From assembly GCA_937912125.1 (NCBI GenBank), contig CALDOK010000127.1, positions 1-40,918 on the forward strand: a stretch of DNA of 40,918 nucleotides. The letters are read 5' to 3'. Below, in pieces: positions 1-8,966 of the stretch. A program made the translations under genes and the position numbers. Source of the DNA: an uncultured Pseudomonadota bacterium. Lineage in GTDB: Bacteria > Myxococcota_A > UBA796 > JAFGLY01. Numbering within the stretch: position 1 is the stretch's first letter; every line of letters begins with the position of its first letter. The notes below the pieces were generated by a model. It worked only from the letters and a program-made list of their open reading frames with translations. It was not told the origin of the DNA and ran no database searches.

Positions 1-342
1 GCGGCGGCCGCGGCCCCCGCAGCCAGCAGCGCCGATGCGGATCCCCCCGCCGTGGCCCCCGCCGCGGCCCCCGTCGCGGACGACGACCTGTCCTTTGACG
101 AGCCCTACATCGACACGCCCCTGTGCACCTCCTGCAACGAGTGTACGGCGCTCAACGGCCTGCTGTTCGTCTACAACGCCAACAAGCAGGCCTACATCGG
201 CGATGCCTCCGCCGGCAGCTTCGCGCAGCTGGTCACCGCGGCCGAGAAGTGTCCCGCGCGCTGCATCCACCCCGGAAAGCCGCAGAACTCCGCAGAGCCT
301 GGTCTCGATGAGCTCGTCGCCCGCGCGGCAAGGTTCAACTAG
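1..342 (+). CDS. C-terminal ferredoxin domain of a larger protein (5' end outside window)
   Basis: The frame is open from the first base of the window, so this is the 3' end of a longer gene; a GTG at 52 could initiate but has no convincing ribosome binding site. The visible part is an Ala/Pro-rich linker followed by a single-cluster ferredoxin domain. Its cysteines are CTSCNEC plus a distal KCPARC, the layout of monocluster [4Fe-4S] ferredoxins. The linker suggests a mobile electron-transfer arm on a bigger redox enzyme. It ends 27 nt before rnfB and is probably the first visible member of the Rnf operon. Being next to a PFOR-like gene, the missing part could be another oxidoreductase subunit, but nothing in the window shows that. 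Confidence 0.7.
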   Translation, partial: AAAAAPAASSADADPPAVAPAAAPVADDDLSFDEPYIDTPLCTSCNECTALNGLLFVYNANKQAYIGDASAGSFAQLVTAAEKCPARCIHPGKPQNSAEPGLDELVARAARFN

Positions 343-369
343 CCCCCGGAGCCTGGCCATGGAGGCACG

Positions 370-1230
370 ATGATGAGCGTGGTGCTGGCGGCGGTGATCA
401 TGGGCGGGCTGGGCTTGCTCTTGGCGACGGTCTTGGCCGTGGCCTACCGCTTCCTGCGCGTGGCCGAGGATCCTCGCATCGAGGATGTCGAGGGCATGCT
501 CCCGGGCACCAACTGCGGCGCCTGCGGTCAGCCGGGCTGCCGGGCCTTCGCAGAGCAGGTGGTCAACGGCGTGGCCCAGCCATCGTCTTGCACTGTGTCC
601 AGCGCCCAGGGCGTCGAGGCCATCGCCGACTACCTGGGTGTCGATGCCGGCGCCAGGGTGCTGCGGGTGGCCCGCCTCCACTGCGCTGGTGGTGCGGCCC
701 ATGCCGGCAGGGTGGCCAGCTACCAGGGGCTCGCGACCTGCCAGGCCGCCGCGCTGGTGGGCGGGGGCGGCAAGGCCTGCGGCCACGGCTGCCTGGGCCT
801 GGGCGACTGCGATCGAGTCTGCACCTTCGGCGCCATCACCATGGGCGACGACGGCCTGCCGGTGGTGGACATCGAGCTCTGCACGGCCTGCGGTGCCTGC
901 GTGGACGCCTGTCCCCGCGCCCTGTTCGAGATCCTGCCCCTGGACCTTCCTCTGCTGGTCCAGTGCTCCCTACCCCTCGCGGGCGATGCCGCCCGTGATC
1001 TCTGCCGGGTGGCGTGCGACGGCTGCGGCCGCTGCGCCGCCGACGCCGAGCCAGGGGTGATCGAGATGCGGAACGAGCTGCCGGTGGTCGATCCTGCCTC
1101 CGGTCAGCGCGCCACCCTCGAGGCTACGTTCCGCTGCCCCACAGGCGCCATCCGTTGGGTGACAGGCGCCCAGTTCGCCCTGGAAGAACCAGGGGTTTCT
1201 TCACGGAGGCCGCATGCCAGGACTCGTTGA
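370..1230 (+). CDS. rnfB: Electron transport complex subunit RnfB
   Basis: RnfB is the ferredoxin-facing Fe-S subunit of the Rnf complex, which couples ferredoxin oxidation and NAD+ reduction to ion transport across the inner membrane. Residues 5-28 form one membrane segment. The RnfB Fe-S signature CGACGQPGC follows (Cys49, 52, 57, with Cys74). A two-cluster ferredoxin region comes next (Cys137, 141, 147, 151 and 171, 174, 177, 181), then a further monocluster-type ferredoxin site (Cys216, 219, 222 and a CP at 256). The total is about 286 residues. The ATG follows GGAG at a good distance. The 3' end overlaps the next gene by 17 nt, which implies translational coupling. In Proteobacteria rnfB normally follows rnfA; here it leads the set. 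Confidence 0.93.
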   Translation: MMSVVLAAVIMGGLGLLLATVLAVAYRFLRVAEDPRIEDVEGMLPGTNCGACGQPGCRAFAEQVVNGVAQPSSCTVSSAQGVEAIADYLGVDAGARVLRVARLHCAGGAAHAGRVASYQGLATCQAAALVGGGGKACGHGCLGLGDCDRVCTFGAITMGDDGLPVVDIELCTACGACVDACPRALFEILPLDLPLLVQCSLPLAGDAARDLCRVACDGCGRCAADAEPGVIEMRNELPVVDPASGQRATLEATFRCPTGAIRWVTGAQFALEEPGVSSRRPHARTR

Positions 1231-4200
1231 TACCGGGTTGCGCCTGCTGCGCTCGCTGGTTGGCGCCGGCACCGATGCTCCTGCCCCCCTTCCTGGCCTC
1301 GAGACCGCCCTGCGCGGAGCCGTGGCCGTGGCCATCACCGAGGCCTGCGTGGCCGAGGTGGCCGGCCTGGGCGCCGGCGCACCCGCCGACGTGCTCACCC
1401 GAGCCTGGGAAGAAGAGCGCCGCCGTGAAGGGCTCAATGTCTTCAACGCGCCCCTCACCGACATCACCGCGCCCACCCCCCGGGGCACCATAGCCGGTGC
1501 CGTAGGCATGGCCTTGGCCGGAGCCCGCGCCACCGCCTTCCTCTCGGGCCCCAACCTGGCCGGCCTGCACGACATGCTCACCGCCGCCGCGGGTCGTCAC
1601 GTGCCGCTGGTGATCCACGGCGTGTCCAGGGCCCTCAACGCCCACGCCGGCACCCGGGGCAGCGGCCACGAGGCCTGGCACTCGGTGTCCGACTCCGGCG
1701 TGCTCCAGCTCTTCGCCCGCAACGCCCAGGAAGCCGTGGACTTCGCGCTCATCGGCCGCCGCATCGCCGAGACTGCGCTCCGGCCAGTGTTGGTGTTCAT
1801 GGACGAGGAGCACTGCTCCACCGTCACTCAGGACGTGCGGCTGCCCGGCGCGGAGCTGATCCAGCGCTACCTGGGCTCTCCGGCTGACAAGGTCGACTGC
1901 GCGTCCCCGGGTCAGGCCATGCTCTTCGGCCCCCAGCGGCGTCGGATCCCTCGCTGGCACGACCTCGAGCGGCCAGTGCTGCACGGCGCCATCCAGGGCC
2001 GCGAGGTGTGGAGCCTCGGTGCCGTGGGCGCTCATCCGTTCACCCTCGACACCATGGCCCCCATCATCGAGGACGCCTTCGACGTCTTCGCCGAGCTCAC
2101 AGGGCGCCGCCACCAGCTGGTGCGCTGCCACCGCGTCGACGACGCCGAGGTGGTGCTGGTCGCCCAGGGCTCCAGCACCGAGGTCATCGAGACCGTGGTG
2201 GACCACCTGCGCACCCAGCGCAAGCTGCGGGTCGGTGTGGTCTCCCTCATCGGCCTGCGTCCCTTCCCGGGCGCCGCTCTGGTCAAGGCCCTGCTGGGCA
2301 AGCGGCACGTGGCCGTGCTCGAGCGGGTCGATGCGCTGCTGGCCGAAGACCCCCCCCTGATGCGCGAGCTGCGCGCGGCCATGGACAAGGCCCTCGAGAA
2401 CCACACCTGCGACGCCGTGGTCCACGCTGGGTTCCCCGCCGCGGATGCCCAGCGGCTGCCTCAGCTCCACGCCGTCATCTACGGCCTGGGGGGCTACCCC
2501 CTGCGCTCCGGCGATCTGGTGGCCTTGGTCGAGGAGCTCGAGCAGGGCGGCCGACCGCTGGTCTACCTCGGCATGGACTTCTCCCGCCGCGAGAGCCGCT
2601 ATCCCAAGCGCCAGGTCCTGCTCGATCAGCTGCAGCGGCTGTGGCCGGGTGAGCTGGCGCCGGGTCTCACCGGGTACCAGAACCTGGACGTGCGCCCCCC
2701 GGGCGCCAGCGTCATCGTCGTCCACCGGGTGGGGGCCTCCAAGGGCACCGCCATGGCCTCCGACGTGGGCAGGATTCTGCAGGTGGTGCTCGGTGGCCAT
2801 GTTCGTGGTCGCGCTGGCGAGAGCCAGGAGCGCTGGCAGGCGCCCCGGGTGGACCGTGTGGTCCATGCCTCGAGCCCGGTGGATCCGGGCGCGTCAGGGC
2901 CTGTGGATCTCGCTCTGGTCTTGGGCTTGTCCCAGCGGCATGGGCGCGACCCCCTGTCCGATGTCAGCGTGGATGGCGCGGTCCTGGTGGCCGATACCCA
3001 GCAGGCCGAGACGCCGCTGCTTCCGGGCGACACCTGGCGGCGGCTGCAGTCCCGAGGGGTGCCGGTCTATGCGGTGCCCTGTGCGCAGGGGCCCGAAGAT
3101 CCCGCCTTCCGGGAGCGGGTCTACGCCACCACCCTGCGCCTGATCGCCGCGCGGGGCGCCCCGCTGCCGCCCATCAAGAAGCTGCTGTCGGCGCGCCGCG
3201 CCATGCTCGACGGGCTCTCTCCCCGCGATGTCGAGCTGCGGATGGACGCCTTCGAGGCCGCCCTCGATGCGGCCCTCGAGCCGGTCGTCGAGCTCGAGTT
3301 CGAGCTCAGTGAGCCCATCGAGCATGGTGTTCCCATGGCGGTGCGGCACTTCACCCGGGCTGATGGCACCTACGACAGCTTGCCCCGCTTCTGGGACCAG
3401 GTGGGCATCCTGTTCCGCGACGGCCAGCTGCAGGAGCTCCTGCCCGATCCCTACCTCGCCACCGGCGTGGTGCCGCCCCTCAGCTCCACCTTCAACGACT
3501 TCACGCCGCTGCGCAGCAGCTTCCCTGCCTGGGACCCCGTGGCCTGCTCCGGCTGTGGGCGCTGCTGGTCGGGCTGCCCGGACTCCGCCGTGGGGCCTCT
3601 GGCGCTCAGCGTGCCGCGGCTGCTCGAGGGCGCCATGGGGCTGGCGGCCGAGGCCGGCGCTGCCGTGGACCCCTTGCGCCCGGTGCTCTCCAAGCTGGCG
3701 GGCCGGGTCAGCAAGCAGCTGCGTGAGACCGATGCTCCTCCGGTGGAGCTGGGCCCGGTGCTGCGCGAGGCCTTCGACTGGTTTGTCTCCAAGGCCAAGC
3801 TGCCGGCCGACCGCCAGGCAGCCCTGACCTTGGCCTTCGATGCGGTGGCCACCGCCGTCGACGATCTACCCATCTCCGGCACCATCCCCTTCTTCGTGGA
3901 GCCAGAGCGGCGCTCGGCGGGTGCTGGCGAGATCATCAGCGTCGCCTTCAACCCCGACTCCTGCAAGGCCTGCGGCATCTGCGCCGCCGCCTGCCCGGAG
4001 CAGGCCATCACCATGGAGCCCCAGACGGCGGCCTGCGTCCGCCAGGCCCGTGGGCACTGGCAGCGCTGGGAGCGGCTGCCCGACACCTCGGGCGAGACCA
4101 TCGCCCGCGTGCGCGCCAGCAAGGACGTGGGCCCTGTGGCCGCCATGCTCCTGTCCCGGGCTTGCCTGTTGGGGCTCGCCGGTGGAGACTCGGCCGAGGC

Positions 4201-5821
4201 GGGCTCTGGCGAGAAGGTGGCGGTGCGGTTGCTCATGGCCGCCGCGGAGTTCGAGCTGCAGCCCCAACTGCAGCGCCACCTCGGCGTGATCGACGGCCTG
4301 CGCGCCCGGCTCACCGACGCCATCAGTCAGCAGCTCGTGCAGGCTCTGCCCACGGGCGATCCCGGGGCTCTGGCCCTGGGGCTGGCGGGCCTGCAGCGGC
4401 CCGAGATCGATCTGGCAGAGTTGATGGAGCGCATCGAGGGCCAGTCCGCCCACGGGCGGGTCGACGTGGCCAGGCTCCGACTGCTCGCCGACCTGGCCGG
4501 CCGGCTCGAGGATCTTCACTGGCGGCTGTCCCGTGGCCCCGATGGCCTCGGGCGCGCGCGCCTGGCCTTGGCCATTGAGTCGGGCCCGGTGGCCGCGTGG
4601 GCGGGCGCATTCCCCGACAACCCCTTCCACGTCCCGGTGGTCGTGGCCGGGGCGGGTGAGGGGATCCACATCGCGCGGGGCCTGCTCGAGGGGCAGCTGC
4701 GCATGGTGCAGGACGACCTGCGGCTGGTGCGCGAGGCGCGCATCGCCCTGGACAGCCCCGCCGAGTACGGCCGCAAGGTGGCGGCCCTGGCGGGGATCAC
4801 CTGGCGCGATCTCACCGACGAGGAGCGGCGCCTGGTGCCACCGGTGGTGGTCGTCGGCCACGAGGACTCTCTCACAGGGCGCAACCTGAGCACCCTGGCC
4901 ACCGTGATGGACCTCGAGCTCCCTGTGAAGATCCTGGTGCTCGCCAGCAACGAGCTGGGCCTGGCCTCTGGGCGGGTCGACGGCGTGGCCGACGAGGTCG
5001 GCAGTGGCTGGAGCGGCTCCCTCGGTGAGGTCGGCCTGCTGGCGCTGGGGCGGCGGCGGGCCTTGGTCACCCAGTGCTCCCTGGCCTACCCCGATCAGCT
5101 CTTCCAGGGTCTCACCCAGGCCATGGGTCATGTGGGCCCGGCCCTGGTGCGCATCCATGCCCCCAGCCCCGGTCGGCACGGCTTCCCCATGGAGCAGCTG
5201 CTGGGCCAGTGCGCCCTGGCTGTGCAGAGCCGCGCCTTCCCGCTGTTCCGCTACGACCCCTCCGAGCCCGGCGTGTTCGGCGCCTGCCTACACCTCGACG
5301 GCAACCCCGGTATCGCCGATGACTGGGCGCGGGACGACGCCGGCGCCGCCCTGTCGCCCGCCCACTGGGTGCTCACCGAGGACCGCTTCGCCCAGCACCT
5401 GCTGCCCATCGCCGGGGACACCCCGGAGCCTACGCCCTTCCTCGAGTGGCTCGAGCTGCCCGTACACACCCGCCACGGTCGCACGCCCTTCGTGGTGGAC
5501 GGTCGGGCCAAGCCCTCTGTGCGCATGGGGGTCTCTCCGATGTTGGCGGCGGTGGCCGAGGAGCGCCTGCGCACCTGGCGCACGCTGCAGGAGCTGGCCG
5601 GTGTGGTCACCCCCTTCACCGCTCGGGTCCGAGATCAGGTCGAGGCCGAGCTGCAGGCGCGCCACGACCAGGAGCTCGCGCAGCTACGGGAGCACCACCA
5701 GCTGGAGCTCGAGGCCACCAGGGTCGCCGCCCAGCAGGAGCTGGGGGCGCAGGTGCGAGAGAGCCTGCTGCAGCTGGCCGGGTACCGCGATGGCGGCCCC
5801 GACACCGGCGCGGAGGGCTAG
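1214..5821 (+). CDS. Large PFOR-like protein with apparently degenerate thiamine site, inside the rnf operon
   Basis: This 1535-residue protein follows the domain order of pyruvate:ferredoxin oxidoreductase: alpha-like domain (about 20-220), domain II (about 250-400), gamma-like domain (about 470-680), two CxxCxxCxxxCP clusters (Cys778, 781, 784, 788 and Cys917, 920, 923, 927), a beta/TPP-like domain (about 1000-1400) and a coiled-coil tail (about 1450-1520). Key catalytic features look lost. The TPP motif GDGW is replaced by GHED near 1215, the YSNTGGQ loop is absent, the activating Glu region reads PTPRGTIAGAV at 87-97, and no cysteines for the proximal cluster are seen. An Arg equivalent to the substrate Arg is kept at 139. 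A PLFRYDP segment matches the C-terminal PLYRY motif of true PFORs. The likely role, by inference, is an electron conduit or scaffold for Rnf. An altered substrate or cofactor cannot be excluded. The start has GGAGG upstream. Confidence 0.85.
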   Translation: MPGLVDTGLRLLRSLVGAGTDAPAPLPGLETALRGAVAVAITEACVAEVAGLGAGAPADVLTRAWEEERRREGLNVFNAPLTDITAPTPRGTIAGAVGMALAGARATAFLSGPNLAGLHDMLTAAAGRHVPLVIHGVSRALNAHAGTRGSGHEAWHSVSDSGVLQLFARNAQEAVDFALIGRRIAETALRPVLVFMDEEHCSTVTQDVRLPGAELIQRYLGSPADKVDCASPGQAMLFGPQRRRIPRWHDLERPVLHGAIQGREVWSLGAVGAHPFTLDTMAPIIEDAFDVFAELTGRRHQLVRCHRVDDAEVVLVAQGSSTEVIETVVDHLRTQRKLRVGVVSLIGLRPFPGAALVKALLGKRHVAVLERVDALLAEDPPLMRELRAAMDKALENHTCDAVVHAGFPAADAQRLPQLHAVIYGLGGYPLRSGDLVALVEELEQGGRPLVYLGMDFSRRESRYPKRQVLLDQLQRLWPGELAPGLTGYQNLDVRPPGASVIVVHRVGASKGTAMASDVGRILQVVLGGHVRGRAGESQERWQAPRVDRVVHASSPVDPGASGPVDLALVLGLSQRHGRDPLSDVSVDGAVLVADTQQAETPLLPGDTWRRLQSRGVPVYAVPCAQGPEDPAFRERVYATTLRLIAARGAPLPPIKKLLSARRAMLDGLSPRDVELRMDAFEAALDAALEPVVELEFELSEPIEHGVPMAVRHFTRADGTYDSLPRFWDQVGILFRDGQLQELLPDPYLATGVVPPLSSTFNDFTPLRSSFPAWDPVACSGCGRCWSGCPDSAVGPLALSVPRLLEGAMGLAAEAGAAVDPLRPVLSKLAGRVSKQLRETDAPPVELGPVLREAFDWFVSKAKLPADRQAALTLAFDAVATAVDDLPISGTIPFFVEPERRSAGAGEIISVAFNPDSCKACGICAAACPEQAITMEPQTAACVRQARGHWQRWERLPDTSGETIARVRASKDVGPVAAMLLSRACLLGLAGGDSAEAGSGEKVAVRLLMAAAEFELQPQLQRHLGVIDGLRARLTDAISQQLVQALPTGDPGALALGLAGLQRPEIDLAELMERIEGQSAHGRVDVARLRLLADLAGRLEDLHWRLSRGPDGLGRARLALAIESGPVAAWAGAFPDNPFHVPVVVAGAGEGIHIARGLLEGQLRMVQDDLRLVREARIALDSPAEYGRKVAALAGITWRDLTDEERRLVPPVVVVGHEDSLTGRNLSTLATVMDLELPVKILVLASNELGLASGRVDGVADEVGSGWSGSLGEVGLLALGRRRALVTQCSLAYPDQLFQGLTQAMGHVGPALVRIHAPSPGRHGFPMEQLLGQCALAVQSRAFPLFRYDPSEPGVFGACLHLDGNPGIADDWARDDAGAALSPAHWVLTEDRFAQHLLPIAGDTPEPTPFLEWLELPVHTRHGRTPFVVDGRAKPSVRMGVSPMLAAVAEERLRTWRTLQELAGVVTPFTARVRDQVEAELQARHDQELAQLREHHQLELEATRVAAQQELGAQVRESLLQLAGYRDGGPDTGAEG

Positions 5822-5827
5822 GGCGCC

Positions 5828-7180
5828 ATGGGCAGCGGACTGGCCAGCTTCCGCCACGGAATCCACCCCGGTGAGCACAAGGCTCCCACCCGGGAGCTGG
5901 CCGTGCAGCGCATGCGCTTCGTGGAGCGCTACCTGCTCCCCTTGAGCCAGCACCTCGGTGCGCCCTCGAGGGCCGTGGTGGCCGTGGGCCAGGCCGTGCA
6001 GCGCGGACAGATCATCGCCGAGCCTGGGGGCTTTGTCTCCACCAGCCTGCACTCCCCCGTGCGAGGGCGCGTGGCGAGCATCGGCCCCCAGCGGCTGCCC
6101 AGCGGGGCCATGGGCGCGACCATCGAGATCGTGGCGGACTCCTTCGACGCTCAGCGGCTGGCCCTCGAGCCCGCAGCGGTGGGCGAGATCGGCCTGGATG
6201 AGCTGGTGGACGGCGTGCGCGCAGCGGGCATCGTGGGCCTCGGCGGCGCAGCGTTCCCCACCCACGTCAAGTACCGCGTGCCCGACGGTCGTCGGATCCA
6301 CACCCTCGTGATCAACGGGGCCGAGTGCGAGCCCTGGCTCACCTGCGACCACCGCCTGATGCTCGAGCAGTCCCACGCTGTGGCTCGGGGCATCTCCATC
6401 GTGGCCACGGCCATGGGGGTCGACCGGGTCCTGGTGGGCGTCGAGGCCAACAAGCACGACGCGATCCAGGCCCTGCAGGCCGCCCTCCGTGTGGTGGGTG
6501 GCGGCCCCCCCGTGCAGGTGGTCCCCTGCCAGGTCAAGTACCCGCAGGGCGCTGAGAAGATGTTGATCCAGGCGCTCACCGGCGTGCAGGTTCCCGGCGG
6601 CAAGCTGCCGCTGCATGTGGGCGTGGTGGTCAACAACGTAGGCACCATGGCCGCGGTGGACGACTGGTACCGCCGCGGACAGCCCCTCATCGAGCGCGTG
6701 GTCACCGTCTCGGGGCCCGGAGTCAGCCAGCCCGCCAACCTGATGGTGCCCCTGGGCACCCCGGTGCGGGCCCTGCTCGAGGCCTGCGGCGGCGTGGCGC
6801 CCGACGCGGCGTTGGTGGTCATGGGTGGCCCCATGATGGGTCAACCCCTGCCCAGCCTGGACGTGCCGGTGGTCAAGGGCACCAGCGGAGTCCTCGTCTT
6901 CAGGGATCGCGACCTGACGCCGGTTCAGGAGTTTGCCTGCATCCGCTGCGGCCGCTGCCTCGAGGCCTGCGCCTGCTTCCTCAACCCCTCCATCCTGGGC
7001 AGGCTGGCCCGCAAGGAGCGCTGGGAGGCCATGGAGGAGCACCACCTCATGGACTGCATGGAGTGCGGCGCCTGCAGCTTCACCTGCCCGTCTCGCATCC
7101 CCCTGGTGCAGCAGTTCCGGGTGGCCAAGGCCCAGCTGCGGCGCATGGCCGCGCTGAAGAAGCAGCGAGGAGATGCCTGA
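5828..7180 (+). CDS. rnfC: Electron transport complex subunit RnfC
   Basis: RnfC is the NADH/FMN-binding peripheral subunit of Rnf and is homologous to the NuoF flavoprotein of complex I. The N-terminus carries the family GIHPGEHKAPT segment. The FMN-binding loop GLGGAAFPTHVKY lies at about 137-149, followed by NGAECEPWLTCD at 163-174. Two ferredoxin clusters sit near the C-terminus: Cys371, 374, 377, 381 and Cys410, 413, 416, 420. The first lacks the usual Pro after its fourth Cys (CACF instead of CPMx). At 450 residues it is of compact RnfC length, without the long Ala/Lys-rich tail of enterobacterial RnfC. It starts 6 nt after the PFOR-like stop and its stop overlaps the rnfD ATG. Confidence 0.94.
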   Translation: MGSGLASFRHGIHPGEHKAPTRELAVQRMRFVERYLLPLSQHLGAPSRAVVAVGQAVQRGQIIAEPGGFVSTSLHSPVRGRVASIGPQRLPSGAMGATIEIVADSFDAQRLALEPAAVGEIGLDELVDGVRAAGIVGLGGAAFPTHVKYRVPDGRRIHTLVINGAECEPWLTCDHRLMLEQSHAVARGISIVATAMGVDRVLVGVEANKHDAIQALQAALRVVGGGPPVQVVPCQVKYPQGAEKMLIQALTGVQVPGGKLPLHVGVVVNNVGTMAAVDDWYRRGQPLIERVVTVSGPGVSQPANLMVPLGTPVRALLEACGGVAPDAALVVMGGPMMGQPLPSLDVPVVKGTSGVLVFRDRDLTPVQEFACIRCGRCLEACACFLNPSILGRLARKERWEAMEEHHLMDCMECGACSFTCPSRIPLVQQFRVAKAQLRRMAALKKQRGDA

Positions 7181-8205
7181 TGCCCGGTCTCGACACCGGC
7201 CTCGTCCTGCGGACGTCCCCCCACGATCGGGGGGGCGCCGATACCCCCGCCATCATGCGGGACGTGGTCCTGGCGTTGGTCCCCATCACCCTCGCCGCGG
7301 TGTTCTACTTCGGCGTCGCCGCCGTGCTGGTCATCGGTGGTGCTGTGGCCGGGTGCGTGGCCACCGAGGCCTTCTTCGCCCCGCGCGGGCGGCGCTTCGG
7401 TTCGGTCAAGGACTACAGCGCGCTGCTCACCGGCCTGCTGCTGGGCCTCACCCTGCCCCCCAGCTTCCCGATCTGGATGGCCTTCCTGGGCGGCGTGGCC
7501 GCCGTGGGCATGGGCAAGGTGGTCTGGGGTGGGCTCGGGCACAACCTCTTCAACCCGGCCCTGGTGGGGCGGGCCTTCCTGCAGGCCGCGTTCCCCACGG
7601 CCATCACCACCTGGTCGCCCCAGGGCAGCCGCGAGCTGGCCGTGTACGCCAGCAACCTGGCCGTGCCCTTCATGAAGGCGCCGGTGGACGCCATCACCAC
7701 CGCCACTCCCCTGGGCCTGATGAAGTTCCAGGGCACGGGCACCCCCCTGTGGAACCTGGTCATCGGCGACACCCCGGGCTCCCTGGGCGAGACCTCCGCC
7801 TTGCTCATCCTGCTGGGCGGGATCTACCTGCTGCGCAAGCGGGCCTTCGACTGGCGCATCCCCGCCGGCATCCTGCTCGCCGTGGCAGTCTTCGCCGGCA
7901 TCGCCTGGGCGGTTGCCCCCGCGACCTACCCCTCGCCCTGGTTCATGCTCGGCTCGGGTGGGCTGATGCTCGGCGCCATCTTCATGGCCACCGACCCCGT
8001 CACCTCGCCCATGGCCCCCATGGGGGTGTGGATCTACGCCGCCGGCATCGGCGCGCTGGTGGTGTTGATCCGGCTGTGGGGCGGCCTGCCCGAGGGCGTC
8101 ATGTACGCCGTGCTGCTCATGAACGCGGCCACCCCGCTCATCAACCGCGCCTTCCGGCCCACGCCGTTCGGGCGCGGGCGCAAGGTCAAGGAGGACTCGC
8201 CGTGA
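7180..8205 (+). CDS. rnfD: Electron transport complex subunit RnfD
   Basis: RnfD is an integral membrane subunit carrying covalently bound FMN, homologous to NqrB. The 341-residue product is mostly hydrophobic with about eight to ten membrane segments. It contains the conserved GHNLFNPALVGRAF segment and the flavinylation motif TTATP, with Thr176 as the expected FMN attachment residue. A second conserved stretch, FMATDPVTSP, lies near residue 270. The ATG overlaps the rnfC stop in a TGATG junction, so an open extension further upstream is not the true start. Flavinylation needs an ApbE-type transferase, which is not encoded in this window. Confidence 0.95.
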   Translation: MPGLDTGLVLRTSPHDRGGADTPAIMRDVVLALVPITLAAVFYFGVAAVLVIGGAVAGCVATEAFFAPRGRRFGSVKDYSALLTGLLLGLTLPPSFPIWMAFLGGVAAVGMGKVVWGGLGHNLFNPALVGRAFLQAAFPTAITTWSPQGSRELAVYASNLAVPFMKAPVDAITTATPLGLMKFQGTGTPLWNLVIGDTPGSLGETSALLILLGGIYLLRKRAFDWRIPAGILLAVAVFAGIAWAVAPATYPSPWFMLGSGGLMLGAIFMATDPVTSPMAPMGVWIYAAGIGALVVLIRLWGGLPEGVMYAVLLMNAATPLINRAFRPTPFGRGRKVKEDSP

Positions 8206-8966
8206 GCCCGCCACCGGCCACAGAGGCCTCCAGCCTGCGAATGATCGGCACCATGACCTTCGGCGGGCTGGCCTCGGGCCTGCTGCTGGTGGGGGTCTTC
8301 GAGTTCACCAAGCCCATCATCGCGGCCAACGACGCGGCGGCCCTCGAGCGGGCGGTCTTCGACGTGCTGCCTGGCACCACTCAGATGGGGCCCGTGGTGC
8401 TGCGCGACGGCGCCCTGGCCCTGGGTGGAGACGGCACCGACCAAGAGGACCTCCCCACCATCTACCTGGGTCGGGACACCAACGGCGCCATCACCGGCTA
8501 CGCCATCCCCTACCAGGGCACCGGCTTCCAGGACGTCATCAAGCTCATCTACGGCTACCAGCCCGCTGGCGGAGTGGTGGTGGGCATGCAGATCCTGGAC
8601 TCCAAGGAGACCCCCGGGCTGGGGGACAAGATCTTCAAGGACAAGGCCTTCGCCGCGAACTTCGAGGCGCTGGCGGTTCAGCCCGAGATCGTGCCTGTGC
8701 CCAACGGAAGCAAGACCGAGGCGCATCAGGTGGACTGCATCACCGGCGCCACCATCAGCTCCAAGGCCGTGGTCAAGATCATCAACGCGGGCAACGCCGA
8801 GTGGCTCGGCCTGCTGCCCCCAGGCGATCCCTGGGCTGCGGAGTCCCCACCGGAGCAGGTACCTGTCGGGGTGCTGGACGGCCCACAGGACGAACCCGCC
8901 GAGCCGCCGCTGGAGCAGGCTCCGCCGCCCTCCCAGGCGCCGCCCTCTCAGGAGGCCTCGCCATGA
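8202..8966 (+). CDS. rnfG: Electron transport complex subunit RnfG
   Basis: RnfG is the periplasmic FMN-carrying subunit, homologous to NqrC. The GTG start overlaps the rnfD stop (GTGA). One membrane anchor lies at about residues 14-34. The FMN-binding domain includes SKETPGLGDKI and the covalent-flavin motif TGATISS, with Thr184 as the attachment site. The product has 254 residues; the last 50 or so form a Pro/Glu-rich tail that typical RnfG proteins lack, probably a flexible periplasmic or linker segment. The stop overlaps the rnfE ATG. Confidence 0.94.
   Translation: MSPPPATEASSLRMIGTMTFGGLASGLLLVGVFEFTKPIIAANDAAALERAVFDVLPGTTQMGPVVLRDGALALGGDGTDQEDLPTIYLGRDTNGAITGYAIPYQGTGFQDVIKLIYGYQPAGGVVVGMQILDSKETPGLGDKIFKDKAFAANFEALAVQPEIVPVPNGSKTEAHQVDCITGATISSKAVVKIINAGNAEWLGLLPPGDPWAAESPPEQVPVGVLDGPQDEPAEPPLEQAPPPSQAPPSQEASP

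Noticed and set aside
1124..5179. Long open frames on the minus strand opposite rnfB and the PFOR-like gene
   Set aside because: High GC content removes stop codons from the opposite strand. The encoded sequences are low-complexity (His, Gly, Arg, Ala rich) with no domain, and the + strand shows clear family motifs.
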